From contig NZ_VKKY01000002.1 in assembly GCF_008271695.1 (NCBI RefSeq), forward strand, positions 930,001 to 994,000: a stretch of DNA of 64,000 nt, written 5' to 3'. Made by a program: the position numbers and the translations under genes. This stretch comes from Rufibacter hautae. Lineage in GTDB: Bacteria; Bacteroidota; Bacteroidia; Cytophagales; Hymenobacteraceae. Shown in pieces: positions 8,310-17,876 of the stretch. How positions within the stretch are numbered: the first letter of the stretch is position 1; the number at the start of each line of letters is the position of its first letter. Below the pieces are notes generated by a model. That model did not search any database. It had not been told where the DNA came from and was given only the letters and a program-made list of their open reading frames with translations.

Positions 8310-8901
8310 GACTTAAAAACTCTAAAAGAATCATTCTGCTTTTTCTTTACGGTAAAACGTCTTTGCTGTAATCTTCAATAATGAATGTATTTGCGTTACT
8401 AGAACTCTATTGTTCCTGGGTAAATGAACCTGTTTGTGTGAAGATAGTGGCTCGTTGTTTAGCCTCCATCAAACAATTCAAATTACATAACGCAGATCAT
8501 CAGTAATATAAAAAAAATAAACAAAGCAACTCCTAGAGGTCGGGCTAGGCACCGGATGCCAGATGCTTTTATTAGATGATGGGAAATGAACTGCGGTAAA
8601 TTAGTACCGCTAGAAAGTAGGTCTACGAATGTTTCTCAAACCAGCAATCCTGGAAAGAAAAAGAGGAACTTAGGATTTTGGCAACGGTCCTAATTATACA
8701 CTTAGTTCTATATAGTATTCTAAAACAATCTTCTGGTTTAATAATCAGTTTCGGTCTGAACACGTTCTTAATTCTATCCGAATTTAAATGGCCATCATAG
8801 CATTTTTCTGCCTTTTTATTTACCTTAGTAAAGATATATGGGTAAGCAGTGGTTATCAATAGCCATTTGTAGCCATTTTCATTTGATAACTAACAATTGT
8901 A
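8310..8901. other. 590-base intergenic region
   Basis: AT-rich spacer between the divergent SH3-like gene and the LuxR-type regulator. I see a short hairpin GCGGT / ACCGC near 8592-8610 and no exact promoter match. A 78-codon minus-strand reading frame (8623-8859) has no family resemblance, lysine/isoleucine-rich composition and no neighbour, so I do not call it a gene. Confidence 0.5.
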
Positions 8902-9696
8902 TGGAACCAGACTATCCCAAGTGCATATGAAGAGTTTCTGAATAAGCCTCAGGAAATTGGAAATGGTAGACTTTCTGTACCTGAAACTTTATGGCAGAAT
9001 TTTGGCATCAGTAGCATAGCTCTTCATGCCCAGTCTCCTATTTGCTATATTGTAGATTACTTTCAAAATAAATACCTTTATTTAGATCCTTCCTGTGAAG
9101 CGCTCCTGGGTTATCAGGTTAAAACATTCCTGGAAAAAGGTCCCTCCTACTTTGCCCGCCTATGTCATGAAAGTGATGTAAAAACCTATCATGAACAAAT
9201 CCAGCCCAAGATTATGGGGTTTTTAAAGGGACATTCCTTAGCCGCTTTTCAGGAGTATGCCTTTACGTTCAATTACAGGGTAATTACCAAAGACAAAAAG
9301 GTTATTTCTGTTCTTCAGCGCTCCACTTTTTTCCAAGACTCATCACCTAACTCAGTATTAGCCTCCATAGGATTTTTGATGGACATTAGTAATTTAAAAG
9401 AAGATACTAAAATCATCTTTACAATAGAAAAGATTGACAAATCATACGAATCCCACTCCCTACCTCCTATCTACAAAAGCACCTTTTATCCAGACAAAAC
9501 CTATGATGTCCTAAGTCGGCGCGAGGCCGAGGTCTTACAGTGCATTCATGAAGGTTTAAGCAGTAAGCAAATAGCGGATAAACTATTTGTCAGTTTAAAT
9601 ACGGTTAACAATCACCGAAAGAACATGTTGTTAAAAACGAAAACAAGTAATACTGCCGAACTATTAAATTATTCCATAAAGCACGGGGTTATTTAA
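8902..9696 (+). CDS. PAS-like/LuxR-type transcriptional regulator lacking a normal start
   Basis: The frame is open from a TAA at 8887-8889 to the stop at 9694-9696. Residues from about 35 to 140 look like a PAS-type sensor (ICYIVDYFQNKYLYLDPS, then LLGYQ), and residues about 198-264 are a LuxR/GerE helix-turn-helix (LSRREAEVLQCIHEGLSSKQIADKL, see positions 9514-9690). The first usual start codon in this frame is ATG 9214, which would delete half of the sensor. At 8901 there is an ATG in the wrong frame: ATGGAACCAG would read ATG AAC CAG in frame if one G were removed. So it is either a frameshifted gene, a sequencing error, a rare-start gene or a short HTH-only protein from 9214. It is not linked to a sensor kinase. 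Confidence 0.7.
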   Translation, partial: WNQTIPSAYEEFLNKPQEIGNGRLSVPETLWQNFGISSIALHAQSPICYIVDYFQNKYLYLDPSCEALLGYQVKTFLEKGPSYFARLCHESDVKTYHEQIQPKIMGFLKGHSLAAFQEYAFTFNYRVITKDKKVISVLQRSTFFQDSSPNSVLASIGFLMDISNLKEDTKIIFTIEKIDKSYESHSLPPIYKSTFYPDKTYDVLSRREAEVLQCIHEGLSSKQIADKLFVSLNTVNNHRKNMLLKTKTSNTAELLNYSIKHGVI

Positions 9697-9955
9697 CCGA
9701 GTTTCCAGAATCTCCTAAAGATATTAGTATAAGTCAATTTAGGATAATTAAAGCAGCACCCTCCTTTTAGATATTTCACTTCTAAAAACGTAAAGAATCA
9801 AATTTATAGGTACACTTAAAGAGCTTTTGTGAAGCAGTTACATCGGTTTATTTTGCTCTAAATAAGGCCGACTTACAAAAGTAATACAAGGTAGAATAAG
9901 GATGGAATTTCTGTTTTAATGATTTAATAAAGATATTTCTTAAGCAGCTAAGACA

Positions 9956-10912
9956 ATGAAAATACTTTTATTATATATCATATTATGCATGACGTTTTTG
10001 CACTCTTTTGCCCAAAGTACACCTAAAACAGATAGCTTGCAATTGCTTGGTGCGCCCATTATCAAAGTCACCCTTTTGGGTACGGGCACCCCGCTCCCAC
10101 TTTTGGAGCGGTTTGGTCCAAGTATCCTGGTGCAGGCAGGAGGCGCTTCGTTTGTATTCGATACCGGCAGAGGCTGCTTACAGCGGATGAAGCAGTTGAA
10201 CTTCCCTTATGATTCCCTTACAGCTGTGTTTTTCACCCATCTCCATTCAGACCACTTGGTGGGGCTTCCAGATCTTTGGCTCACGGGCTGGCTTACAACC
10301 AGGTGCGAAGCTCCTTTACGGGTGTTTGGTCCAAAAGGCACGAAAAACATGACTGATCATCTGCAGGCAGCTTATGTCTTTGACATTAAAATGAGAGTGC
10401 AAGATGACCATGCACCCAAGACAGGAGGCAAACTGGAGACGAAGGAGATTCAGGAAGGAGTTGTGTTTGAGCAAAATGGGGTGAAAGTCACTGGCTTTTT
10501 AGTGGACCACTACCCTATTGTCCCTGCCTTCGGGTATAAAATTGAGTATAGGGGCCATTCGGTGGTGGTTTCCGGCGACACGCGCTATTCAGATAACCTG
10601 ATCAAATATGCCAAAGGAACAGACCTCCTGATTCATGAAGTGGCGGTTGCCCCTGATACTATGAGTAGCAAAGACAGCAAGTACCATATTCTCGCGCATC
10701 ATATTACCCCCGAGCAGGCCAGTAAAGTCTTTAATGCGGTAAAACCTAAGCTGGCGGTGTATTCCCACATTGTGCGGCTTTATGACCGAACCAATGAGGA
10801 ATTGCTTCAACGCACCAAAAATGCATATACAGGTCCCCTGGTATTAGGCGAAGACCTGATGAGTTTTTCGGTGAATGAAACCGTAGCAGTAAAAGCCTGG
10901 GTTAAGAAATAG
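9956..10912 (+). CDS. Secreted MBL-fold metallo-hydrolase
   Basis: 318 residues. A signal peptide (about 1-19, ending SFAQ) is followed by a metallo-beta-lactamase fold with motif FTHLHSDHLVGLPDLW near 92-107 (HxHxDH), DTRY near 206 and a C-terminal SHIV histidine. The sequence type (GTGTPLPLLERFGPSILV) is that of the ribonuclease Z/arylsulfatase-like branch. Because of the signal peptide it should act outside the cytoplasm, so RNase Z activity is unlikely. An HH pair (ILAHHITPEQA) near 243 fits the late metal-binding region of that branch. Two zinc ions would be expected. It is a single-gene unit; substrate unknown. Confidence 0.85.
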   Translation: MKILLLYIILCMTFLHSFAQSTPKTDSLQLLGAPIIKVTLLGTGTPLPLLERFGPSILVQAGGASFVFDTGRGCLQRMKQLNFPYDSLTAVFFTHLHSDHLVGLPDLWLTGWLTTRCEAPLRVFGPKGTKNMTDHLQAAYVFDIKMRVQDDHAPKTGGKLETKEIQEGVVFEQNGVKVTGFLVDHYPIVPAFGYKIEYRGHSVVVSGDTRYSDNLIKYAKGTDLLIHEVAVAPDTMSSKDSKYHILAHHITPEQASKVFNAVKPKLAVYSHIVRLYDRTNEELLQRTKNAYTGPLVLGEDLMSFSVNETVAVKAWVKK

Positions 10913-11049
10913 AAGTTTGACCAAACAAAACCATTAGAGGGTGCTTCGCTTTTTCTAAAAGCCTTGCTGCTATTCCTATTTAGAAATGGTAGTTCACAAC
11001 CTTCCCTGTTGTTTTGCTGTAGGCAAGAAGAAAATCAAATTGTTTAACC

Positions 11050-11430
11050 ATGGCTACACAGAAATCCTTTGATGAACTCCTCAATACGAAACAGAAGAAG
11101 CTCGCATTTTTCCAGAACCTGGTCTTAGTGGCTGTCGCCGATAACTATTTAGACCAACAAGAAAGCGATTTCCTGGTAAGCATAGGGAAAAGGCTGGACT
11201 TGACAGAAGAAGATACCACCCCTATTGCCGATAACCTGCCCCTGCTTTCCTTTATCATCCCTGAGGAAGGGTTGCAGAAAACCATGGAGTTGCAAAGCCT
11301 GGTCATGATGGTACTGCAGGATGGAGTGATAGACAAGGCAGAATACAACTTGTGTCTGGAATATGCCCGCCGGATTGGGTACAGTAAAGACACCCTAGAC
11401 GAGTTCATCCAAACCCTGCAGAACTCTTAA
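11050..11430 (+). CDS. Small acidic alpha-helical protein, possibly TerB-like
   Basis: 126 residues without signal peptide or membrane helix. The helical pattern and phrases VLVAVADNYLDQQESDFL and VMMVLQDGVIDKAEYNL, repeated about 70 residues apart, resemble the two acidic D-x-x-x-D/E segments of TerB/DjlA-N-type helical domains, which bind metal ions. This is a pattern-level resemblance only. It stands alone and is followed by a bidirectional terminator. No tellurite-resistance genes are present. Confidence 0.6.
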   Translation: MATQKSFDELLNTKQKKLAFFQNLVLVAVADNYLDQQESDFLVSIGKRLDLTEEDTTPIADNLPLLSFIIPEEGLQKTMELQSLVMMVLQDGVIDKAEYNLCLEYARRIGYSKDTLDEFIQTLQNS

Positions 11431-11496
11431 ACTACTTAGTTCTTTTGTTTTTGCCCTGATTTAGAAAATCTAAGGTAAAACAGTCTGACCATCAAT

Positions 11497-11535
11497 AGCA
11501 AAACGCCTCTTAAACTATTTAAGAGGCGTTTTGCT
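11497..11535. terminator. Bidirectional terminator between convergent genes
   Basis: A perfect 18-bp stem (11497-11514 with 11518-11535) with a 3-base loop and A/T-rich flanks on both sides. It separates the TerB-like gene from the convergent DUF4136 lipoprotein gene. Confidence 0.85.
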
Positions 11536-11587
11536 TATTTAACATAAAAATTTAATGGCAGAACAACTCTCCCACTTCTTTGTTGAT

Positions 11588-12142
11588 TTACTGACCAGCA
11601 GTTGGCAATGATTCAAAGAGTTTCTCCACTCCTTCTGCTATTCTCTCCTGCACTTTACTGTTGTTAGACGGCACCACAGATTCTGCCTGGTTACTCCAAA
11701 CCAATGAATTCTGGTCCCGATCTACCAGGTGCACAGAGATGGTCCCTTGTTTGTAACGGCCTACCTCTACTTCTTTGCTGCGCCAGGTATACCTTCTCTG
11801 CCCCATGTAGTAAGGAGCATCCGTCCGGAAATCTGTTTGCCGCGTCTGCTTTTTCTCCTGCACTACCACGCCTAGATTCACCAGAAGATCTGGATTTGCA
11901 TTGGACATGGTAAGACCTCTCTTTTGCAGTTGGTTAGATACTTCCCTTTGCAGAGAGGCAATGTGTTCTGCTGGAATCTCCACCCTGGAAGAATCTGCAT
12001 TCACCTCCATAAACCCAAAGGTTTTGTAATTGGTCAACCTGAAATCAGGAGAGGCTTCTGTACTGGTGACTCTTACCGGGCTACAGCTTACTGTCAGCAG
12101 TAAAAGGTATAAGGCTAAAGAATGGATTATTATTTTGTTCAT
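11588..12142 (-). CDS. DUF4136 family lipoprotein
   Basis: 184 residues. Lipoprotein signal with lipobox LTVSC (Cys 20) and then a DUF4136 domain: FRLTNYKTFGFME near the N-terminus, PDLLVNLGVVV in the middle and GTISVHLVDRDQNSLVWS towards the end. The family is common in Bacteroidota and Proteobacteria envelopes, with no known biochemical role. It sits 74 bases after mgsA in the same direction and may be co-transcribed with it. Confidence 0.8.
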   Translation of the reverse strand: MNKIIIHSLALYLLLLTVSCSPVRVTSTEASPDFRLTNYKTFGFMEVNADSSRVEIPAEHIASLQREVSNQLQKRGLTMSNANPDLLVNLGVVVQEKKQTRQTDFRTDAPYYMGQRRYTWRSKEVEVGRYKQGTISVHLVDRDQNSLVWSNQAESVVPSNNSKVQERIAEGVEKLFESLPTAGQ

Positions 12143-12216
12143 GTCTCTAATCTAGTGGTACAAATAAGATGTACTTGATTAGAAAACTTAGGTTGTACCT
12201 CAGCAGAAGCAAACTT

Positions 12217-12618
12217 TTACCGCGTAGCTTTGGCACTCAGCATCTCAGCTTCCAGACCTTTCACCATTAATCGGGCCGCCGATGGGTTCGTGGCCAAGGG
12301 TACGTTGTGGAGGTCGCAGAGGCGCATGAGCATCTGAACGTCTGGTTCATGCGGGTGTTTCCCAAGCGGATCCCGGAAGAACAGGACAGCCAGGATCTTG
12401 CCTTCGGCTACCAGGCTGGCAATCTGTGCATCGCCTCCTTTGGGGCCAGATAAAAGCTTTTTCACCTTAAGACCGGTTTGCTCTACGTACTGCCCCGTGG
12501 TGCCGGTGGCTACCAATTGCGTGTTCTGGAACAATGTGGCGTGGTCTTTTACAAAAGCGACCATCTCGGCTTTTTTGCCATCGTGGGCAATGATGGCGAT
12601 TCGTTTTTCTGTGGGCAT
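12217..12618 (-). CDS. mgsA: Methylglyoxal synthase
   Basis: 133 residues, a normal length for the family. It converts dihydroxyacetone phosphate to methylglyoxal and phosphate in the cytosol, a bypass of lower glycolysis under phosphate limitation or sugar-phosphate stress. Family motifs are intact: IAHDGKK at the N-terminus, the phosphate-binding TGTTG, SGPKGGDAQI with the catalytic Asp, and FFRDPLGKHPHEPD with the catalytic His/Asp region. A glyoxalase partner is not in the window. Confidence 0.92.
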   Translation of the reverse strand: MPTEKRIAIIAHDGKKAEMVAFVKDHATLFQNTQLVATGTTGQYVEQTGLKVKKLLSGPKGGDAQIASLVAEGKILAVLFFRDPLGKHPHEPDVQMLMRLCDLHNVPLATNPSAARLMVKGLEAEMLSAKATR

Positions 12619-12711
12619 ATCTAAATAGTTTAACCTAAACTAGTGGATTTTACTTCACCAAGGTTACCTCAATTTCTATTTCTTTCCTGTTTTTACAAAA
12701 CGGGCATAAAA

Positions 12712-12734
12712 AAAGGGGCTACCAGAGCCCCTTT
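12712..12734 (-). terminator. Terminator after the TPR protein gene
   Basis: Stem AAAGGGGCT (12712-12720) with AGCCCCTTT (12726-12734); on the minus strand it is followed by a T run (A run at 12705-12711). It lies 17 bases after the TPR gene. Confidence 0.8.
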
Positions 12735-12750
12735 CTTTTAGATGTATTTC

Positions 12751-13902
12751 TTACAAAGTCTGCAGCAAAGCATCCATGCGCTTAGCGTCAGCTGGTTTGT
12801 CTAAGGCAGTGTACACCTTCAACAGCGACTGCACAGTAGTACGGTCTTTTGGCTGGGCTTTCAAAGCATTCTCAAAGTAAGGCATAGATTGCGCGAAAAA
12901 CTTCTTGGCTTCGGCCTGAACGGCTTTACCGCTTTTCTGGTACTCGGCCAGGCTCATTTTGTTGGCTTTGTTGTTCAGGTTCGCTCCTTTGTTGAAGTAG
13001 TAAACCCCCAGGTTATACTGGGCATCAAAGTTGGCTGGGTCAATTTCAGCGGCTTTTTTGTAAGAAGCCAAGGCCTCATCGGCTTTGTTCATTTTCTCCA
13101 AGATGTTACCCCGCACCGTGTACAGGTTGGCATTGTTTGGATCTGCAGCGATGGCAGCATTCAGTTTGTCCATGCTTTCTTTCTCACGACCGGTTTTCAG
13201 GTACAGGTCAAGTTCCTGCAGCATAAAGTTCTTGTCGTTCGGGTATTTCGCACGGGCTTTCTCCAACACAGCCAACGTCTCCTTCTCGTTTTTCTCCACG
13301 TTGTTGGCGATGTACAGCAACTGACCGAACACGGCTGGAGAAGCAAGGTTTTTGTCTACCAATTGGGTGTACAGTTGTTTCGCGGAAGCGTAGTCTTCTG
13401 CACCGGCAGCGGCATAAGCGGCATAGATGTAGGCAGTGGTATCTTCTGGTCTATAAGTGATAGCCTGCATATAAGCTTTCTGGGCTTCAGCGAACTTCTT
13501 GTTGTTGTAGTTTTCTACCCCGGCGTTCAAGGCGAAAGCATACATATTGTTTACCAATACCTCTTTGCGCTTATTAGCCTCCTCAGTGAATTCCTTCTTT
13601 TTGGTTTCAAGGGCAGGAACTTTAGAGAAAGCCTCATACGCTTGCTTAGAAGCCTCCGCCGGATCCATCAGTTTGCCATAGATAGGGTGGTTGGCCATGT
13701 CTGAGTAGATCACACCTTTGTAATACCAGGCTTTGGCGTTATTAGCGGTTTTCTCGTGCACAACGGCTTTGTCAATCTCTTCCTTCGCCTTATCTAAGGT
13801 ACCTTTCTGTTGGTACATGATGGCACTTGTCACGGCAGAAGTCTGCGCAATTGCCACTTGCATGGACACCAACGCGGCTGCTGTTAAAAGAAACTTTTTC
13901 AT
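12751..13902 (-). CDS. Secreted tetratricopeptide repeat protein
   Basis: 383 residues with a signal peptide (about 1-19, ending AIAQ) and then helical repeats through most of the chain. Clear TPR units include YMQAITYRPEDTTAYIYAAY near 142, the stretch near 240-275 (AAIADPNNANLYTVRGNIL) and KKAAEIDPANFDAQYNLGVYY near 280. TPR proteins mediate protein-protein contacts; exported Bacteroidota ones often work at the periplasm or outer membrane. It begins 66 bases downstream of gyrA on the same strand and may be partly co-transcribed. No specific partner is indicated. Confidence 0.85.
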   Translation of the reverse strand: MKKFLLTAAALVSMQVAIAQTSAVTSAIMYQQKGTLDKAKEEIDKAVVHEKTANNAKAWYYKGVIYSDMANHPIYGKLMDPAEASKQAYEAFSKVPALETKKKEFTEEANKRKEVLVNNMYAFALNAGVENYNNKKFAEAQKAYMQAITYRPEDTTAYIYAAYAAAGAEDYASAKQLYTQLVDKNLASPAVFGQLLYIANNVEKNEKETLAVLEKARAKYPNDKNFMLQELDLYLKTGREKESMDKLNAAIAADPNNANLYTVRGNILEKMNKADEALASYKKAAEIDPANFDAQYNLGVYYFNKGANLNNKANKMSLAEYQKSGKAVQAEAKKFFAQSMPYFENALKAQPKDRTTVQSLLKVYTALDKPADAKRMDALLQTL

Positions 13903-13968
13903 TGCTTTCGTTAGATTAGATTTATAGGTTGTTTGTGTTTTCGCTCTAAAAACTAGAAGTTTTGAAAT

Positions 13969-16599
13969 TTAGTTCTCACTAAGGGTATCTGGGTCCAGAA
14001 GATCATTGGAGGTATCTGGGTCAATGATGTCATCTTCCAGCAACTCCTCGTCTTCCTCTTCCGCCGGATCAATCATATCCTCAGGGTTCAAGGCCTCATC
14101 AATCGGTAATTCGGCAACCGGCAAGTCAGCTTCGCTCACCACGACTTCTGCTTTGTCTTCTACCTCAATTTTTGCTACAGATGAAATCTCGTCTCCTTCG
14201 TTCAGCCTGATCAGTCGCACCCCTTGCGATACCCGTCCAATGATTCTCAAATCTGCCACGCGTAACCTGATGGTAATGCCTGACCGGTTGATAATCATGA
14301 TGTCATCTGAGTCAATCACGCCCATTATGGCCACTAGGTGACCCGTTTTATCGGTTACGTTCAGGGTTTTCACGCCTTTACCGCCCCGGTTGGTGATACG
14401 GTACTCCTCCAGAGAAGATCGCTTACCGAAACCTTTCTCAGAAACTACCAGCAGGTTGGTGTCTGGGTTATGTACACAAACCATACCAACAACTTTGTCG
14501 TCTTCTCCGGCCAGCGTTATACCTCTAACCCCAGCGGCGGTACGGCCCATGGTACGTACTTTCTCCTCGTTGAACCTCACGGCCCTACCAGAACGAAGCG
14601 CAATGATCACGTCATTAGATCCGTTGGTGAGCTGCACGTCCAGCAAGCGGTCACCTTCGTTAATGGTGATGGCCTGAATACCGGCTTGTCTTGGTCTTGA
14701 GTACGCCTCCAGCGGGGTTTTCTTGATTGTTCCCTGCTCGGTACAGAACACCAGGTAGTTGTTCAGAACATAATCTGGGTTCTTGAGGCCACTCACGTTG
14801 ATGACCGCCCGGACCTTGTCTTCTTTCTCAATATTGATAAGGTTCTGGATGGCACGTCCTTTGGTGGTTTTTCCGCCTTCCGGCACCTCGTACACTTTCA
14901 ACCAGAATACCTTGCCTGATTCTGTAAAGATAAGGAGGTAGTTGTGGGTACTGGCGATGAACAAGTGCTCAGTGAAGTCATCCTGTTTAGACGTGGCGGC
15001 ACCTCTTGAACCAACCCCGCCCCTGCTTTGGCTGCGGTACTCGGTCAACGGTGTTCTCTTCACGTATCCTTCGTGGGAAATGGTGATCACCATGTTCTCA
15101 TCCGGGATCATGTCTTCCAGGGAGATATCGCTGGATACCATCTCAATGGCCGTACGGCGCTCATCACCGTAACGGTCCCGGATATCTGTCAATTCCTGTT
15201 TGATGATGCTCATTCTCAAGCCTTCATCAGCCAAGACCTGGGTCAGGTAATCAATCAGTTCTTTGATTTCCTGGTACTCCTTCATGATCTTGTCACGCTC
15301 CAGGCCGGTAAGGCGCTGCAGACGCATCTCCAGAATGGCTCTGGCCTGGATGTCAGATAACTGAAATCTCTCGATCAAACCGGTTCTGGCAATCTCAGGG
15401 TCGCGGGAAGCTCTGATAAGGTTGATGACCTCGTCCAAGTTATCCAAGGCAATGAGTAAACCTTCCAGGATGTGGGCACGCTTGCGGGCTTCTTCCAGTT
15501 CAAACTCAGTTCTCCGGATCACCACTTCATGACGATGGTCTACGAAGTGTTTGATCAGGTCCTTCAGGTTCAGGGTCATCGGGCGACCACCTACCAGGGC
15601 CACGTTGTTCACCCCGAAAGAAGATTGCAGCTGGGTATACTTGAACAGGTTGTTCAGCACCACATTGGGCACCGCGTCTCTTTTCAAGTCATACACAATG
15701 CGGAGACCTTCGCGGTCAGACTCATCGCGTAAGTCAGAGATGCCTTCAATTTTCTTCTCGTTGATGAGGGCAGCGGTTTTCTCAATCATTGCCGCCTTGT
15801 TCACCATGTAAGGGATCTCCGTCACGATGATCTGGTCCTTGCCTGTTTTGGAGGTCTCAATCACAGCTTTAGCCCGCACGATTACGCGGCCACGGCCGGT
15901 CTCAAAGGCATTCTTCACCCCGTCATACCCGAAGATGATCCCTCCGGTTGGGAAGTCTGGCGCGGTGATGTACTTCATGAGGTCAGCCACGCTGATCTCA
16001 GGGTCTTCAATAAAGGCAATGGTGCCATCCACTACCTCGGTGAGGTTGTGAGGCGCCATGTTGGTGGCCATCCCTACCGCAATACCCGAGGTGCCGTTTA
16101 CCAGCAAGTTTGGAAATTTCGCCGGGAAAACGCTGGGCTCCTTAAGGGAATCGTCAAAGTTAGGAACGAAGTCAACGGTGTTTTTCTCCAGGTCGGCCAG
16201 CAGTTCATCAGCGATGCGCTTCAGGCGGGCCTCGGTGTAACGCATGGCTGCCGGTGAGTCACCGTCAATGGACCCGAAGTTACCCTGGCCGTCTACCAAA
16301 GGATAGCGCAAAGACCACGGCTGCGCCATCCGCACCATGGTGTCATACACCGAGGAGTCACCGTGCGGATGGTATTTACCTAATACCTCCCCCACAATCC
16401 TGGCCGACTTCTTATATGCTTTGTTATAGGAAACTCCCAATTCAGACATCCCATACAACACGCGGCGGTGAACTGGTTTCAAGCCATCTCGCACATCCGG
16501 AAGGGCCCGGGATATGATAACGGACATTGAATAATCAATGTACGCCCCGCGCATTTCGTCTTCAATGTTTATGGGAATTATCCGCTCGTTTTCTGCCAT
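13969..16599 (-). CDS. gyrA: DNA gyrase subunit A
   Basis: 876 residues. GyrA provides the DNA-cleaving tyrosine and the DNA-wrapping domain of gyrase, which introduces negative supercoils using ATP in GyrB. The catalytic Tyr is Y121 (AAMRYTEAR). The quinolone region reads [10 protein letters not shown], with Ser 82 and Asp 86 at the E. coli S83 and D87 positions, the usual unmutated residues. The C-terminal beta-pinwheel carries a GyrA box (NRGGKG near 737-742), which separates it from ParC. The last roughly 60 residues are very acidic, like the regulatory C-terminal tail of other GyrA proteins. gyrB is not in the window. Confidence 0.96.
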   Translation of the reverse strand: MAENERIIPINIEDEMRGAYIDYSMSVIISRALPDVRDGLKPVHRRVLYGMSELGVSYNKAYKKSARIVGEVLGKYHPHGDSSVYDTMVRMAQPWSLRYPLVDGQGNFGSIDGDSPAAMRYTEARLKRIADELLADLEKNTVDFVPNFDDSLKEPSVFPAKFPNLLVNGTSGIAVGMATNMAPHNLTEVVDGTIAFIEDPEISVADLMKYITAPDFPTGGIIFGYDGVKNAFETGRGRVIVRAKAVIETSKTGKDQIIVTEIPYMVNKAAMIEKTAALINEKKIEGISDLRDESDREGLRIVYDLKRDAVPNVVLNNLFKYTQLQSSFGVNNVALVGGRPMTLNLKDLIKHFVDHRHEVVIRRTEFELEEARKRAHILEGLLIALDNLDEVINLIRASRDPEIARTGLIERFQLSDIQARAILEMRLQRLTGLERDKIMKEYQEIKELIDYLTQVLADEGLRMSIIKQELTDIRDRYGDERRTAIEMVSSDISLEDMIPDENMVITISHEGYVKRTPLTEYRSQSRGGVGSRGAATSKQDDFTEHLFIASTHNYLLIFTESGKVFWLKVYEVPEGGKTTKGRAIQNLINIEKEDKVRAVINVSGLKNPDYVLNNYLVFCTEQGTIKKTPLEAYSRPRQAGIQAITINEGDRLLDVQLTNGSNDVIIALRSGRAVRFNEEKVRTMGRTAAGVRGITLAGEDDKVVGMVCVHNPDTNLLVVSEKGFGKRSSLEEYRITNRGGKGVKTLNVTDKTGHLVAIMGVIDSDDIMIINRSGITIRLRVADLRIIGRVSQGVRLIRLNEGDEISSVAKIEVEDKAEVVVSEADLPVAELPIDEALNPEDMIDPAEEEDEELLEDDIIDPDTSNDLLDPDTLSEN

Positions 16600-16669
16600 T
16601 TTACTTCAATAGAGCTTAAAATTTGTACTATTTGTAAGCCTGCAATTTACGAAAAAAGATAGTGATTTG

Positions 16670-16915
16670 CTAATTTTTGCCCTTCTTCCGGCCACTCTTT
16701 CCGTCCAGTTCTTTCTGCATTTCTTTGGAGGGCTTTTGTAGCTTCTCGCCTATTCTTGGATTTTGTTTTTTATACCAGGGCATGCCTCTGTATTCTCCCT
16801 CGCCGTGCCGGTGCACCATGCGCGTTTGGCAGGATGTAATAGGACATGCAGGTCTGCAGGAAGAAGCCAAAGCGCTGCTGAAAATAAGCAGGAGGAATAA
16901 AGCACTTTTTCTCAT
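16670..16915 (-). CDS. Small lipoprotein, Cys/His-containing
   Basis: 81 residues from ATG 16915 (MRKSALFLLLIFSSALASSC). This start gives a compact lipoprotein signal ending in Cys 20; upstream in-frame starts at 16927 and 16957 only add residues before it. The mature part has CPITSCQTRMVHRH and EYRGMPWYKKQNPR, then a basic K-rich tail. Similar very short lipoproteins with a C..SC..RMVH pattern and a GMPWxKKQNPR phrase are, from memory, common in Hymenobacteraceae without known function. It lies 70 bases upstream of gyrA on the same strand. Confidence 0.6.
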   Translation of the reverse strand: MRKSALFLLLIFSSALASSCRPACPITSCQTRMVHRHGEGEYRGMPWYKKQNPRIGEKLQKPSKEMQKELDGKSGRKKGKN

Positions 16916-17056
16916 AAGTGGGATCATAGGAAAAAATAGAAAGAAGTTCTGCCACAAAATAAGCTAATTCTACAGCGCGGCTCCCAAGTTTTTGGTTATT
17001 CCTAGAAAAATCATACATTGGTATATAGATAAAAACAGCTCTATCCCTTGACCCTC

Positions 17057-17818
17057 ATGAAAATTAACGCCAAAAGTATCTTTCTATTCACCTTAGGATT
17101 AACGTATTCCGCTTTGGGGTTTTCCCAAACGAATGCCCCCCAAGGCCTTGATGCCCAAATGAACCTGAATAGGCTGGCCTCGGGAGCCACCTCCAACGTG
17201 CGGGTATTTGACAACCGGTATGAAGGCGTAAAAGGCAGCCCCTATTTTCTGGAGTCTTGGGCGCCGGGAGAGATTGAAATAAAAGCGAACAATACCGGTA
17301 AAACGGAGGTGATCAAAGACCTTAAATTGAAATACGATGTCTTCTCTAATTTATTAGTAGCGGTCATTCCTCAGTCCAAAGACACTTTGCAAATAGGTAC
17401 GCAGCCGGTGATTTCTTTCCGTTTGGATGTTCCTACCGGAGACAACAAACTGGAATTCAGAAGAATCAAAGAAGCCCGCGAATTGGACCCTGCTTTGTCT
17501 GATGCCTTCTTCGCGGTGCTGTATGACAGCCAAAACGGGAAAGCGACGGTGTTGAAAAGAATTGCCAAAAAGAAAATAGAGGCTAACTTCAAGGGTCCTT
17601 ACAGTGCCGGGCAAAACTATGATGAGATCGTGGATGAGACCAGCTATTACGTAGTGGCCAACGGCAAAATGAAGAAGGTAAAGCTGAACAGAAAGTCCCT
17701 TTTAGAGGCGTTTCCGGAAAAAGCGGATCAAATTAAATCTTTCATTTCAAGCCAGAAATTGGCCATGTCTTCAGAGGCAGATTTAATCAAAGCGGTTACT
17801 TATTACCAGTCTTTGTAA
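17057..17818 (+). CDS. Secreted protein of unknown function
   Basis: 253 residues from ATG 17057; a TTG three codons upstream is a less likely start. A signal peptide ends near residue 24 (GFSQ). The mature protein has no recognised catalytic motif. It contains beta-rich segments (VRVFDNRYEGVKGSPYFLES, see 17202-17262) and a lysine-rich part near 170-185 (KATVLKRIAKKKIEANFK). This style of exported, roughly 250-residue protein is frequent in Cytophagales, but I cannot place it in a family. Monocistronic, with a strong terminator. Confidence 0.75.
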   Translation: MKINAKSIFLFTLGLTYSALGFSQTNAPQGLDAQMNLNRLASGATSNVRVFDNRYEGVKGSPYFLESWAPGEIEIKANNTGKTEVIKDLKLKYDVFSNLLVAVIPQSKDTLQIGTQPVISFRLDVPTGDNKLEFRRIKEARELDPALSDAFFAVLYDSQNGKATVLKRIAKKKIEANFKGPYSAGQNYDEIVDETSYYVVANGKMKKVKLNRKSLLEAFPEKADQIKSFISSQKLAMSSEADLIKAVTYYQSL

Positions 17819-17834
17819 GCACCAATTGCTATAT

Positions 17835-17876
17835 AAAACAGAAAGGGCGGCCAAGTTGGTCGCCCTTTCTGTTTTT
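17835..17876. terminator. Bidirectional terminator
   Basis: About 20-bp stem (17835-17854 with 17856-17876, one G-T type mismatch) followed by a T run on the plus strand and preceded by an A run. It serves the plus-strand gene and overlaps the stop of the convergent M14 peptidase gene at 17875. Confidence 0.85.

Noticed and set aside
8623..8859. 78-codon minus-strand reading frame
   Set aside because: No signal peptide, family resemblance, promoter or conserved neighbour; AT-rich random composition.
12889..13704. Long antisense open frame over the TPR gene
   Set aside because: It is a mirror of codon bias in the real gene on the other strand and shows no protein-like pattern.
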